Shown: positions 1 to 7,102, counted from the first letter of the stretch. The stretch is DNA of 39,141 bases from Dehalococcoidia bacterium (GCA_020432045.1 JAGQHB010000047.1:1-39141), one strand, 5' to 3'. The notes: generated by a model not told the origin, from the letters alone. Program-made: numbers and translations.

Positions 1-374
1 GGTTTCTGGATGATGTAGAGCATGTTGCCGTCGGGGTCGTGGAAGCCCCGGAAGCGGAATTCGCCCGGCGCGCCGACGGCGGGGCCGAGGAACGCGATGC
101 CACGCGTTTCGAGTTCAGCGGCAGCAGCATCAATGTCGTCGACTTCGAAGGCGAGGTGGTCGAGGCCGACGGGGTTTTCGTAGTAGGAATCCGTGCGGGC
201 CGTCGCCGGTGCTGGTGATTTGGACTCGAAGATGTAGAGCGAGATGTCGCCGAGGCTGACAGCGCCTTCTCCGTCGGTGACTTCACCCTGGAATCCGAGC
301 TTGGATGTGTAGAACTCGAGTGCGCGGCGGGCATCCGTGACGGCGATGCCGATGTTATCCAGGCGCTTGAGCAT
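1..374 (-). CDS. VOC (glyoxalase/bleomycin-resistance fold) family protein, 3' part cut by window edge
   Basis: The reading frame starts at ATG 374 after a clear GAGGAGG ribosome-binding site and is open to the window edge, so about 124 residues are visible. The N-terminus (MLKRLDNIGIAVTDARRA) followed by a beta-strand, a GLDHLAFEV second metal-side strand, and the terminal FHDPDGNMLYIIQ strand are the usual layout of one VOC module with paired beta-alpha-beta-beta-beta units. Family members are metal-dependent lyases, epimerases or resistance proteins; nothing visible fixes the substrate. The visible part is nearly a whole module, so only a few residues are missing. A methylmalonyl-CoA epimerase or lactoylglutathione lyase role is possible but not shown. 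Confidence 0.85.
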   Translation of the reverse strand, partial: MLKRLDNIGIAVTDARRALEFYTSKLGFQGEVTDGEGAVSLGDISLYIFESKSPAPATARTDSYYENPVGLDHLAFEVDDIDAAAAELETRGIAFLGPAVGAPGEFRFRGFHDPDGNMLYIIQK

Positions 375-406
375 GACCGGCCTCCTCGGGAGTGATGCGC
401 GGGATT

Positions 407-1630
407 CTAACCCAGCGCGGCGTAGACCATCGCGCGCAATTCGCGGCGGATGTTGTATGTGCTCGATGGCATGAGCTGCGTCATGAAGATGACGATCAAG
501 TCCTCGGCAGGGTCGATCCAGAAGGCTGTGCTGGCAGCACCGCCCCATGCGAACTCGCCGGGAGTCCCGGAGACCTGGCTGGTCGCGGGGTCGAGCGTGA
601 CGGAAAAGCCAAGGCCAAAGCCAACACCTGCAAACGCGGATTCGGACCAGCGCCCGAGAGCGTGAGCGGCGAGGTCGCGGCCTTCATAGAGATGGTTCGA
701 CGTCATGAGTTCGACGGTCTTACGGCCAAGGATGCGGACGCCTTCACGGGCGCCGTCACCGAGGATCGCCTGGCAGAAGCGGAGGTAATCGGCCGTCGTG
801 CTGACGAGGCCGCCTCCTCCAGAAAGGAAGGTGACGTCGCCCGCATACTTGCTGGTCGTGGGATCGTCGACGAGCTCAAGGCCGTTTGTCCCGGGGCGGT
901 AGTTGGCAGCGAAGCGGCTGAGCTTTTCGGGCGGCACGGTGAAGCCGGAGTCGGTCATGCCAAGTGGCTGGAAGATGTTTCGAGAGAGGTATTCGTCGAA
1001 GGGCAGGCCGGAGATGATCTGCACGAGGTAACCGCAGACGTCGGTTGAAACGGAGTAGTTCCAGCGGTCGCCGGGCGAGAATTCGAGGGGAATGCTGGCA
1101 AGGGTTTCGGCCATGATTTCGAACGTCGTATCGCTGTTGCTGCCTTCGATGCCTAGCAGGCGGTAAGCAGCATCGACGTTGCCACGGTTGTTGAAACCGT
1201 AGGTGAGACCGGACTGGTGGGAGAGCAGGTCACGGATGGTCATGGGCCGGGCGCAGGGGCGGGTCTCCCAAACGGGATGGTTACCGTTGACAAAGACGCG
1301 TAGATCCTTCCAGGCCGGAATATATTTGTGGACGGGGTCATCGAGCTGAAAGAGGCCCTGTTCGTAGAGCTGCATGAGCGCGACGGATGTGATGGGCTTC
1401 GACATCGAATAGATGCGGAAGATCGTGTCCTCGGTCATGGGGAGGTCGCGTTCGATGTCGCGCTTGCCAAAAGAGGCAAAGTGGCCGATGTCGCTGCCGC
1501 GGGCGATAAGGATGTGGGCGCCGGGAAAGCGGCCGCTCTCGATGTATTCGCCGATGTGGCGATCGATGTGGGCGAGCTGCGAGCGATCAAGGTCGGCGGC
1601 AGCGGGATCGGCGGATTCGAGCAGCGACAC
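407..1630 (-). CDS. Serine hydrolase of the beta-lactamase / esterase EstB family
   Basis: The protein has the serine beta-lactamase-like fold: SMSK (SxxK, about residues 75-78), a YSVS tyrosine motif near residue 192, and a C-terminal GGAAST segment in the place of the KTG/HxG strand. This set is typical of EstB-type esterases and D-aminopeptidase-like hydrolases rather than true resistance enzymes. I chose GTG 1630 because it gives a normal N-terminus (about 407 aa), and because a good -10 (TACAAT, minus strand, 1683-1678) lies inside the longer frame that would begin at 1723. No signal peptide is evident, so a cytoplasmic location is likely. It diverges from the GNAT gene at 1756. Substrate unknown; the start is uncertain. 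Confidence 0.85.
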   Translation of the reverse strand: MSLLESADPAAADLDRSQLAHIDRHIGEYIESGRFPGAHILIARGSDIGHFASFGKRDIERDLPMTEDTIFRIYSMSKPITSVALMQLYEQGLFQLDDPVHKYIPAWKDLRVFVNGNHPVWETRPCARPMTIRDLLSHQSGLTYGFNNRGNVDAAYRLLGIEGSNSDTTFEIMAETLASIPLEFSPGDRWNYSVSTDVCGYLVQIISGLPFDEYLSRNIFQPLGMTDSGFTVPPEKLSRFAANYRPGTNGLELVDDPTTSKYAGDVTFLSGGGGLVSTTADYLRFCQAILGDGAREGVRILGRKTVELMTSNHLYEGRDLAAHALGRWSESAFAGVGFGLGFSVTLDPATSQVSGTPGEFAWGGAASTAFWIDPAEDLIVIFMTQLMPSSTYNIRRELRAMVYAALG

Positions 1631-1742
1631 GGGCAGAACCTGGGGCGGGGCTCCGGCGGGAGCAACCGGGCGGCGGCATTGTATCGCGCAAGGCTCGCAA
1701 GGACGCCGGGGGCGTTGAAACATCCCCGAAACACCGCGGCCT

Positions 1743-1748
1743 TACGGT
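1743..1748 (+). promoter_or_regulatory. Probable -10 element (TACGGT) for leaderless GNAT mRNA
   Basis: TACGGT ends 7 nt before the GTG start at 1756, so transcription would begin at or next to the start codon. No ribosome-binding site is present. The same arrangement recurs at several genes in the window. Confidence 0.45.
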
Positions 1749-1755
1749 CTGGCAC

Positions 1756-2271
1756 GTGGAAGAGGCAATCATCCGGCCTGCTCGTGAATCGGACCTGCCG
1801 CAGATCCATGCGATCTACAACGACGCCGTCCTGACGACCACCGCGACCTGGGACTACGAGCCGTGGCCATGGGAGACCCGGTTGGCATGGTGGCAGGAGC
1901 ACGAGGCAGATCCAACGTGCCCGGTGTTCGTGTCGGAGGTGGCGGGAGATGTGGCGGGGTTCGCGTATCTGTCGTGGTTCCGGTCGAAGATCGGCTACCG
2001 GTTCACGCGAGAGGACACCATCTACATTGACCCGGCGTACCAGGGGAAGGGGTTGGCGCGACCGCTATTAAGCCGGGCGGTGGAGACAGCACGGGCGGAC
2101 GGCATGCGCGCGGTGCTGGGCGTGATCGAGGCATCGAACGAACGAAGCATCCGCCTGCACAAGGGGCTCGGATTCGTGGAAACCGCGCGCCTGCCTGCGA
2201 CGGGGTTCAAGTTTGGGCGGTGGTTGGACTGCGTCTATCTCCAGTTGTTGTTCCCGGAGCCGGGCGCGTAA
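1756..2271 (+). CDS. GNAT N-acetyltransferase, phosphinothricin-acetyltransferase-like
   Basis: A 171-residue single-domain GNAT protein. It begins IRPARESDLPQIHAIYNDAV and carries the acetyl-CoA loop in YQGKGLARPLL (about residues 98-108), followed by the SNERSIRLHKGLGF motif of the PAT/MnaT subgroup, which acetylates phosphinothricin or methionine sulfone-like amino acids. The length matches the subgroup (about 165-185 aa). The start is GTG with no ribosome-binding site but with a -10-like TACGGT 7 nt upstream, suggesting a leaderless transcript. The physiological substrate cannot be told from sequence; many relatives act on amino acid analogues or have general detoxifying roles. Confidence 0.88.
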   Translation: MEEAIIRPARESDLPQIHAIYNDAVLTTTATWDYEPWPWETRLAWWQEHEADPTCPVFVSEVAGDVAGFAYLSWFRSKIGYRFTREDTIYIDPAYQGKGLARPLLSRAVETARADGMRAVLGVIEASNERSIRLHKGLGFVETARLPATGFKFGRWLDCVYLQLLFPEPGA

Positions 2272-2287
2272 GTGCCGGCGACGGACG

Positions 2288-2293
2288 TATGCT
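2288..2293 (+). promoter_or_regulatory. Probable -10 element (TATGCT) for leaderless mRNA
   Basis: TATGCT ends exactly 6 nt before the ATG at 2300, which has no ribosome-binding site. This fits a transcript starting at the A of the start codon. Confidence 0.5.
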
Positions 2294-2299
2294 CTGGGC

Positions 2300-2683
2300 A
2301 TGAGAAAGCAGTACCACTTCTGGCCGGGCGAGGCCGGGGTCGACGCCTGGGACGTGGGCCGGCTGGTCGAATTGAGCAAGGACCTACCGATCGAGGAGGT
2401 GCCACTGGCTTCGATCAGCGAGATCGACAGCGTCTACTGGTTCGATGGGGGGCGGGAGCGGCCAACGGTGCGAAAGGTCATCGACCATCTGCGGTTAGTA
2501 CAGGAGGTTGACCCGTCCTACCCGATCATCCTGGGGGTCGACGGGCGGGTAATGGACGGGATGCACCGCATCGCGCGGGCACTGCTCGAAGGGCGGACGA
2601 CGATCGCGGCACGGCGGTTCGTCGCGCACCCGGAGCCCGACTACAGGAACTGCAACGCGGAGGAGCTGCCCTACGACGACTGA
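2300..2683 (+). CDS. ParB/sulfiredoxin-like domain protein of unknown role
   Basis: A 127-residue protein. Its central part (SYPIILGVDGRVMDGMHRIARALLEG, residues about 74-100) resembles the ParB/Srx nuclease-like fold, in which a G-x-H-R motif after a strand binds a nucleotide or phosphate. It lacks the HTH and dimer domains of real ParB partition proteins, so a partition role is unlikely. Stand-alone proteins of this type are usually unannotated. The start is chosen at ATG 2300 because a TATGCT -10 element sits 6 nt upstream; reading further upstream would overlap the GNAT gene. The exact activity is unknown. Confidence 0.7.
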   Translation: MRKQYHFWPGEAGVDAWDVGRLVELSKDLPIEEVPLASISEIDSVYWFDGGRERPTVRKVIDHLRLVQEVDPSYPIILGVDGRVMDGMHRIARALLEGRTTIAARRFVAHPEPDYRNCNAEELPYDD

Positions 2684-2705
2684 TGCACGCGGGCGAGACG
2701 GCCAC

Positions 2706-2711
2706 TACGCT
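2706..2711 (+). promoter_or_regulatory. Probable -10 element (TACGCT) for leaderless mRNA
   Basis: TACGCT ends 6 nt before ATG 2718; no ribosome-binding site lies between. Same geometry as at 2288-2300. Confidence 0.5.
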
Positions 2712-2717
2712 TTCTGG

Positions 2718-3155
2718 ATGACGACGCCAACACCGCAGTTTCCGACGACAGCCAAAGAGTGGAACGAGCGCAGCCAGGGACGGCTGCCCGGGCACATCGG
2801 GCTGGTAGTGACGAAGATCGAGGCGGGATTGGCAGAAGGGCGCCTGGACGTGTTGCCGCACCACCTGGCGCCGAACGGCTTCCTGCACGCGGCGACGGTG
2901 ATCGCGGTCGCGGATACCCTGGCGGGCTACGGGTGCACGGTGAGTCTGCCCGAGGGGGCGAACGGGTTCACGACTATCGAACTGAAGAGTAACTTCCTTG
3001 GCACGGTTCGCGAGGGCGGCATGCGGGCGGTGGCGAAGCTGTATCACGGAGGGCGGACAACGCAGGTCTGGGACGCGGAGGTGCGCACCGAGGCGACTGA
3101 TCGAGTGATCGCGCTGTTCCGGTGCACGCAGATGGTGCTCTACCCGCGCGGTTGA
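2718..3155 (+). CDS. PaaI-type hotdog thioesterase
   Basis: A 145-residue single hotdog-fold domain. Visible elements are the LPHHLAPNGFLHAATVIAVADTLAGYG segment (the HxxxNGxxHG-like catalytic loop and the start of the central helix, about residues 50-76) and the ELKSNFLGTV strand seen in PaaI/YbgC-like acyl-CoA thioesterases. These hydrolyse aromatic or medium-chain acyl-CoA esters in the cytoplasm. The next gene downstream on the same strand is a crotonase, consistent with acyl-CoA metabolism. The start ATG has a leaderless-type -10 (TACGCT) 6 nt upstream. Substrate not determinable. Confidence 0.82.
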   Translation: MTTPTPQFPTTAKEWNERSQGRLPGHIGLVVTKIEAGLAEGRLDVLPHHLAPNGFLHAATVIAVADTLAGYGCTVSLPEGANGFTTIELKSNFLGTVREGGMRAVAKLYHGGRTTQVWDAEVRTEATDRVIALFRCTQMVLYPRG

Positions 3156-3191
3156 TTGACCTGCAAAGCGGTCCCCGGCAGACTCGCGGCC

Positions 3192-3968
3192 ATGCTGCTA
3201 ACCGCCGATGAGAACCGAGTCCGCACCCTGACTATGAACCGCCCAGACGCGCTGAACGCGTTCAACGGGCAGATGTGGGACGCCGTCACGGACGGATTGA
3301 TCGCGGCCGCAGAAGATCCCACCGTGGCCACCGTGGTGATGACGGGCGCCGGACGGGCTTATTCGGCGGGCGCGGACCTCGTTGCGATGGCGGCTGGAAA
3401 CGACGGGAACCGGCAAGCGTACGTATCGCGTCACGGGATGAACGGGTTCCTCGAAGTCCTGATGGACTATCCCAAGCCACTGATCATGGCAGTAAATGGC
3501 GTGGCGGTCGGCATTGGCGCAACGATGCTCGGGTACGCGGACCTTGTGTTCATGTCTTCGACGGCACGGATCCGTTGCCCGTTCACGTCGCTGGGGCTGG
3601 CGCCCGAGGCATCAAGCACGCTCACCTTCCCGCGGCTGATGGGGAGGCAGAACGCCGCATGGGTGCTGCTGTCGTCGGAGTTCTTTTCCGCGCAAGAGTG
3701 CAAGGAAATGGGCCTTGCCTGGAAGGTGTGCGAGCCGGAGGACCTGATGCCGACGGTGATGACATACGCGAAGAAGCTGGCGGCGCAGCCAATTTCGTCG
3801 CTGAAAGAGACGAAGAAGCTGATCTCGGACCCGCTGAAGGAGCGGGTCGTCGAGGTGCGGGAGCTGGAGAACGCGGCGCTGGCACGCGGGCTCGGGAGCC
3901 CGGCGAACCGGGAAGCGCTGGCAGCGTTCAAGGAAAAGCGGGCTCCGGACTTCACGAAGCTGGGCTAG
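3192..3968 (+). CDS. Crotonase-family enoyl-CoA isomerase/hydratase (ECI2/PECI-like)
   Basis: A 258-residue crotonase fold. The oxyanion-hole loop is GRAYSAGADL (about residues 52-61). The second loop NGVAVGIGATML follows, and the catalytic region reads LAPEASSTLTFPRLMG. The PE-x-SS-x-TFP pattern is that of delta3,delta2-enoyl-CoA isomerases of the ECI2/PECI type, where the glutamate acts as the base, rather than of bifunctional hydratases with two glutamates. It would shift double bonds during beta-oxidation of unsaturated fatty acids. ATG 3192 is preferred over a longer TTG start; a weak -10-like CAGACT lies 7 nt upstream. Acyl specificity unknown. Confidence 0.85.
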   Translation: MLLTADENRVRTLTMNRPDALNAFNGQMWDAVTDGLIAAAEDPTVATVVMTGAGRAYSAGADLVAMAAGNDGNRQAYVSRHGMNGFLEVLMDYPKPLIMAVNGVAVGIGATMLGYADLVFMSSTARIRCPFTSLGLAPEASSTLTFPRLMGRQNAAWVLLSSEFFSAQECKEMGLAWKVCEPEDLMPTVMTYAKKLAAQPISSLKETKKLISDPLKERVVEVRELENAALARGLGSPANREALAAFKEKRAPDFTKLG

Positions 3969-4047
3969 GCGACGGCGGAGCAGTTCGCGGGTCGTGGCGC
4001 CCTCATCCCTGCCTTCTCTTCTGCCGTGGGAAGAAACGTGCGTGCGA

Positions 4048-4455
4048 CTATTTGAGGCCGAGTTGGTCGTTTAATGTCGCGGCAAGCGCTTCCTGGCCGA
4101 CGACGACGGACTCGTCGATGAGCCCATTGCTCACGCGGAAGAACGCGGCGCCTTCGAAATCCACCTCCCGGTTAGTCGCCGGGCGGCCACCAAACGGTCC
4201 GGTATTGGTGGCGCGGATACGCGAGACGACGGCGAATGAATCCTCTCCGATGACGACTCGCGTGAAATCGCGCCGCCAGTCGGGGAATGCGATGCGCCAC
4301 GCGGTCTCGGCATGGCGCATCGCGTCCCGGCTGCCGTAGGCGGCGGCCGCACCCGCGTCGGAGTAGAGCGCCACCATTGCCTCCGGGTCGCTCCAGCGTT
4401 CGTTGCTGGCAATGCGGAAGGCTTCGAAGATCTGTTGGGTCTGAGCGATGGTCAC
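4048..4455 (-). CDS. SnoaL-like / NTF2-fold protein
   Basis: A 135-residue cone-shaped NTF2-fold protein. It has the alpha-helical N-terminus (EAFRIASNERWSDPEAMVALY), the DAGAAAAYGSRDAMRHAETAW segment, and the closing strands FEGAAFFRVSNGLIDESVVVG typical of SnoaL/ester cyclase-like proteins. Family members range from polyketide cyclases to proteins with no known activity. The start is GTG 4455, with a weak -10-like TAGGCC ending 6 nt upstream and no ribosome-binding site. It lies just downstream of, and on the same strand as, another NTF2-fold gene at 4490-4882, suggesting paralogues or a shared unit. Confidence 0.75.
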   Translation of the reverse strand: MTIAQTQQIFEAFRIASNERWSDPEAMVALYSDAGAAAAYGSRDAMRHAETAWRIAFPDWRRDFTRVVIGEDSFAVVSRIRATNTGPFGGRPATNREVDFEGAAFFRVSNGLIDESVVVGQEALAATLNDQLGLK

Positions 4456-4489
4456 GTGGTTGGCCTACTCGATGTTCAGTTGGCTGGAC

Positions 4490-4882
4490 TTAGCTCGTTG
4501 CTGGTGGCCGGCCTGTCCATGCGGTGACGCGGGAAAACTTACCGCCACGCACCTCGCACAACGACACCGCGTAAACGGCGACGCGAGTGCCCGGCGGGCC
4601 GAAAATCTCGTCGCCGCCGGTATTCGTGCCTTCCCAGAGTTCCTCCATCCCCATCCAATCGCCCTCGGCGGCGAAGACGCGGAGGACGCGCGTCTTTCGG
4701 TCAGGGCAGGCAGCCGTGGCGCGCCGTTCGACGGCGGCCATCGTCGCCTTGTCATGCGTCGCTCCCTGGACGGGACGATAGACGACGGCATCATCCGCGT
4801 AGATATCGCCATAGTGCTCGAAGTCATCGTTGTAGGTGGCTTCATGGCGTTTTGCCATTTTCGTCGCTTCTTCGAGATCCAT
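4490..4882 (-). CDS. NTF2-fold (SnoaL-like) protein
   Basis: A 130-residue protein with the start fixed by a strong AAAGGAGG ribosome-binding site 4 nt before ATG 4882. The pattern of helices (EEATKMAKRHEATYNDDFEHY), an acidic/aromatic pocket region (YADDAVVYRPVQGATHDKATM) and terminal strands (EVRGGKFSRVTAWTGR) fits the SnoaL-like NTF2 superfamily. No catalytic residues can be assigned with confidence. The gene precedes the related gene at 4048-4455, 34 nt apart, so co-transcription is likely. Function unknown. Confidence 0.75.
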   Translation of the reverse strand: MDLEEATKMAKRHEATYNDDFEHYGDIYADDAVVYRPVQGATHDKATMAAVERRATAACPDRKTRVLRVFAAEGDWMGMEELWEGTNTGGDEIFGPPGTRVAVYAVSLCEVRGGKFSRVTAWTGRPPATS

Positions 4883-4980
4883 CGCTCCTCCTTTCGTGGC
4901 AGGGCGCCCGCCGGTGACGCACATGGGGATCGTGCCGTTGCCTATACGCGGGCCGGTCCCGGCCTGTCAACGGGCGTGTC

Positions 4981-5439
4981 CTAATCGACGCGCACCGTCG
5001 TCGAGATGCTGTCGGCGCCCTGGCATCCGACAACAATGCGGACATCACCGGGCGGGATGGCCGGGTCGACGTGCCAGGACCAGGTGGCCCAACGCAAGCG
5101 GTCCAGGTCCTTCGCGGAGAGCGTCGCGATTGGTGTGACCGAGGCGGTTGGCGTCGCTTCGGATGGCGTGAGAACGCTGGCCGCGAAGACGCGGACGGTG
5201 CAATCCTTCGCGCCGCCAGGAAACATGACCGCAATTTCGATGGAGTGGCCTCGAAGCACCGGGGTTTCAACCTGGATCTCCGGGGGAAGGGCGCAGCAGT
5301 CTCCATCATCGTCGTCGCAGGCGATGCTGGAGAGGAGGGCGAGGAGGACGCACGGCAGGAAGAGCAGTGCACCGGAACGGAGGGGGCTTTGCGCGGCAAC
5401 GGCTGTGACTCTACTGGAGCGTTGGCCGGTGCGTTGCAT
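4981..5439 (-). CDS. Small predicted lipoprotein
   Basis: A 152-residue exported protein. A basic N-terminus and hydrophobic stretch (LLFLPCVLLALLSSIAC) end in a lipobox (SIAC, Cys41), followed by an aspartate-rich DDDDGDCC segment. The mature part has strands such as IQVETPVLRGHSIEIAVMF and a WSWHVDPAIPPGDVRIVVGC pattern, resembling a small Ig-like or DUF-type beta domain. No function is recognised. ATG 5439 has a leaderless-type -10 (TACGCT on the minus strand, 5452-5447) ending 7 nt upstream and no ribosome-binding site. It diverges from the small RNA unit at 5495. Confidence 0.72.
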   Translation of the reverse strand: MQRTGQRSSRVTAVAAQSPLRSGALLFLPCVLLALLSSIACDDDDGDCCALPPEIQVETPVLRGHSIEIAVMFPGGAKDCTVRVFAASVLTPSEATPTASVTPIATLSAKDLDRLRWATWSWHVDPAIPPGDVRIVVGCQGADSISTTVRVD

Positions 5440-5446
5440 GGCGACC

Positions 5447-5452
5447 AGCGTA
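5447..5452 (-). promoter_or_regulatory. Probable -10 element (TACGCT) for leaderless lipoprotein mRNA
   Basis: On the minus strand TACGCT lies 7 nt before ATG 5439. There is no ribosome-binding site, as at the other leaderless-type starts. Confidence 0.45.
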
Positions 5453-5494
5453 GAATCTTCAATAGGTCGCGTAAATATCAGTCATCGGTAGCGG

Positions 5495-5523
5495 TTGAAA
5501 TGGGGAGGTGGATCGGGTAATCT
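5495..5523 (+). promoter_or_regulatory. Sigma-70-type promoter of small RNA/peptide unit
   Basis: TTGAAA (5495-5500) and TAATCT (5518-5523) are separated by exactly 17 nt, one of the best housekeeping-type promoters in the window. Transcription would start near 5530, just before the GGAAGGAGG ribosome-binding site at 5537-5545. Confidence 0.7.
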
Positions 5524-5553
5524 AGGCACATTGCTGGAAGGAGGTCAGAGCGA

Positions 5554-5604
5554 ATGCAGATCAAGCTCCATGCGCTTTACGGAGTTCTTCAGGTTGACAG
5601 TTAA
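5554..5604 (+). CDS. 16-residue leader-type peptide ORF
   Basis: ATG 5554 follows a strong ribosome-binding site (GGAAGGAGG, 8 nt spacing), and the frame closes at TAA 5602-5604, giving MQIKLHALYGVLQVDS. There is no run of a single amino acid as in amino-acid attenuator peptides. The first residues faintly resemble the beginning of MoaD/ThiS-fold proteins, but the frame stops far too early to be one. A 6-bp GC hairpin (5605-5610 with 5617-5622) begins directly after the stop codon. It may be a translated leader controlling the folding of the downstream RNA, a small functional peptide, or the remnant of a longer gene. Confidence 0.5.
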   Translation: MQIKLHALYGVLQVDS

Positions 5605-5780
5605 GGCCCGTTACGGCGGGCCGGACGCAGGATCCCGTCTACGCCACGAGCCTCGTATGCGGTGGATAGCCTAAAACAGAGGCAGTCCCCGATTCGTCAA
5701 CGGACCGGCGATGTGCAGAGGTGACGTAAGATGGAAGCTCGCGGGGGCTTACAACCCCTGGATCCTGAGCACAGCATAAG
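5605..5780 (+). ncRNA. Unassigned structured RNA, candidate
   Basis: No convincing gene occupies this stretch, yet it has several complementary segments. GGCCCG/CGGGCC forms a hairpin at 5605-5622. CAGGATCC (5628-5635) pairs with GGATCCTG (5760-5767), closing a domain of about 140 nt. Inside are a CCAC/GTGG hairpin around 5642-5668, CCT/AGG, and GGGG/CCCC near 5743-5758, which competes with GTAAG/CTTAC (5726-5730 with 5748-5752). It lies between a strong promoter and an intrinsic terminator. I compared it by eye with RNase P, tmRNA, SRP, and the TPP, cobalamin, FMN, SAM, glycine, T-box and c-di-GMP consensus cores and saw no match. It may be a new sRNA or a leader whose downstream gene is absent. 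Confidence 0.5.
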
Positions 5781-5807
5781 AAAGCCCCGGAGCAATCCGG
5801 GGCTTTT
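5781..5807 (+). terminator. Intrinsic terminator, likely bidirectional
   Basis: A perfect 10-bp stem AAAGCCCCGG / CCGGGGCTTT with a 6-nt loop is followed by TTTT. It ends the small RNA unit, and the A-run on the other side lets it also serve the converging thioesterase gene at 5827-6207. Confidence 0.85.
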
Positions 5808-5826
5808 CCGTGTCCCGGAAGAAAAC

Positions 5827-6207
5827 CTAGGCGGAAGGCTGGAAGGGGACGGCATTCTGGTTGCCGCGTGCGATAAGGCGGCCCTCGTCGTCGCGGACTT
5901 CGGCTTCGCAGTAGAGGAGCTGGCGGCCGCGCTTCACGACTTCGGCCGAGACGGTAAGCGAGCCGCCTGTGGCCGGGCGGAGGAGGCTGAACTGCATCGT
6001 AGCCGTGGCGAGGCCACTGGCGGCAACGGCCATTGCGCCATCCATCATCGCGGCGACGATGCCGCCCTGGACATGTCCGCGCGGGTTGGTGAACTCCTGC
6101 ATCACGGGGAAACGGAGGACGGCGAGGTCGTCTCCTCGCGACACGACCTCGGCACCGAGGGTGCGGAGGACAGGTGGGAGACCGTTGGCGAACATGTCGG
6201 GTTGCAC
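5827..6207 (-). CDS. PaaI-family hotdog thioesterase
   Basis: A 126-residue hotdog domain with the family signature NPRGHVQGGIVAAMMDGAM (about residues 41-59), where the HxxGG loop and following helix form the acyl-CoA thioesterase active site, and the LLRPATGGSLTVSAEVVKRG and YCEAEVRDDEGRLIARG strands. It hydrolyses acyl-CoA esters, probably as a dimer or tetramer. It is only distantly similar to the thioesterase at 2718. The GTG start at 6207 has TAGGCT ending 7 nt upstream and no ribosome-binding site, so a leaderless transcript is likely. It converges on the terminator at 5781-5807. Confidence 0.87.
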   Translation of the reverse strand: MQPDMFANGLPPVLRTLGAEVVSRGDDLAVLRFPVMQEFTNPRGHVQGGIVAAMMDGAMAVAASGLATATMQFSLLRPATGGSLTVSAEVVKRGRQLLYCEAEVRDDEGRLIARGNQNAVPFQPSA

Positions 6208-6214
6208 GCGGGAC

Positions 6215-6220
6215 AGCCTA
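6215..6220 (-). promoter_or_regulatory. Probable -10 element (TAGGCT) for leaderless thioesterase mRNA
   Basis: TAGGCT on the minus strand ends 7 nt before GTG 6207; no ribosome-binding site is present. Confidence 0.45.
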
Positions 6221-6301
6221 CGAGTGCGGAGGCAGCATGGCGAGCACTGGCAGGGCTCTCAGTGATCGGTCACGATGCGCCGGAAACCAGAGGAGGCAGC
6301 G

Positions 6302-6688
6302 ATGAAGGTGACGCGCGTAAGCAGCGATGAGGAAGGCGGATCGCACTTTGAGGACCTCGATGTGCCGCTGGAGCCGAGCGGGTACGGGAGCCTCTCACAG
6401 CTGGTGCCGGCGGCCGGCGTGTACTTCCGGGAGACCCCGGTTGGTGGCGCACTCGACTTTCACAATGCGCCGCGGCGGCAGTTCATCGTGAACCTGAGCG
6501 GCTGCGTGGAGATCGAGACGACGGATGGAGAGAAGCGGCAGCTCCGAGCCGGCGACATCATGCTCGCGGACGATGTGACGGGACGAGGACACATTACCAG
6601 GGACATCGAGGGGCCGCGGCGGAGCCTGTTCCTACCGCTGCCCGAGGACTTTGACATTCGCCCGTGGCAAGCTCGTGACCGGGGATAG
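6302..6688 (+). CDS. Cupin-fold small protein
   Basis: A 128-residue protein beginning at ATG 6302, 5 nt after AGAGGAGG. The segment DFHNAPRRQFIVNLSGCVEIETTDGEKRQLRAGDIMLADDVTGRGHITRD (about residues 60-108) has the two cupin strands with G(x)5-type turns, a G-D-I strand pair and a terminal histidine, as in small cupins of the ChrR/RmlC type. The first motif has only one clear metal-ligand histidine, so metal binding is uncertain. Function unknown. The next gene starts within or just before its 3' end, so the two are translationally coupled. Confidence 0.75.
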   Translation: MKVTRVSSDEEGGSHFEDLDVPLEPSGYGSLSQLVPAAGVYFRETPVGGALDFHNAPRRQFIVNLSGCVEIETTDGEKRQLRAGDIMLADDVTGRGHITRDIEGPRRSLFLPLPEDFDIRPWQARDRG

Positions 6689-7061
6689 CGACTCGCTTGT
6701 GGCGAAGGTGCGGGAGCTGTGTATGGCCCTGCCGGCCACGACCGAGAAGCTTTCGCACGGTGAGCCAACGTGGTTCGTGGGCGGCAAGACGTTTGCTACG
6801 GTCGATAACAACCACCACAACTCAGGGCACATCGCAGCGTGGATCAAGGGTGCGCCGGGTGCACAGGAAACGCTGGTGGCGGCCGCGACCGAACGGTTCT
6901 TCCGGCCACCGTACGTTGGGCACCGGGGTTGGGTCGGGGCCCGGCTCGACGTGGAGACGGTTGATTGGGACGAGATCGCGGGACTACTGGAGGAAGCGTG
7001 GCAGATGACGGCGCCGAAGAAGGTGCTGGCGGCCTGGATGGCCGAGCGGCCTGCCGAATAG
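6675..7061 (+). CDS. MmcQ/YjbR-family protein
   Basis: About 128 residues in the YjbR (CyaY-like, double-wing) family. Recognisable pieces are VRELCMALPATTEKLSHGEPTWFVGGKTFATV near the start, the PPYVGHRGWVGARLD strand, and the helical end LLEEAWQMTAPKKVLAAW. Bacterial YjbR proteins have been linked to DNA binding and stress responses, but no precise role is established. GTG 6675 is favoured (14-nt overlap with the cupin gene); TTG 6651 and GTG 6699 are alternatives. The exact start cannot be decided without a clear ribosome-binding site. Confidence 0.8.
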   Translation: MTGDSDSLVAKVRELCMALPATTEKLSHGEPTWFVGGKTFATVDNNHHNSGHIAAWIKGAPGAQETLVAAATERFFRPPYVGHRGWVGARLDVETVDWDEIAGLLEEAWQMTAPKKVLAAWMAERPAE

Positions 7062-7074
7062 GACCCATTGCTGC

Positions 7075-7102
7075 TTGACTTTGGATCGTGAGCCTGCAGA
7101 AT
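7075..7102 (+). promoter_or_regulatory. Promoter giving a leaderless mRNA for the small CxxC protein
   Basis: TTGACT (7075-7080) and CAGAAT (7097-7102) are 16 nt apart. The predicted transcription start falls on or next to the A of ATG 7110, and there is no ribosome-binding site. Confidence 0.5.

Noticed and set aside
407-1723. Longer start (1723) for the serine hydrolase
   Set aside because: A TACAAT -10 lies within the extra region and the added residues are Cys/Pro/Arg-rich without family match, so GTG 1630 is favoured.
3275-4339. 354-residue plus-strand frame in another phase of the crotonase gene
   Set aside because: The crotonase frame carries all family motifs; this frame has none and runs into the next, minus-strand gene.
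5605-5780. Assignment of the structured region to a known riboswitch, tmRNA, SRP RNA or RNase P RNA
   Set aside because: The conserved cores of these families were looked for and not found; only self-complementary segments remain.
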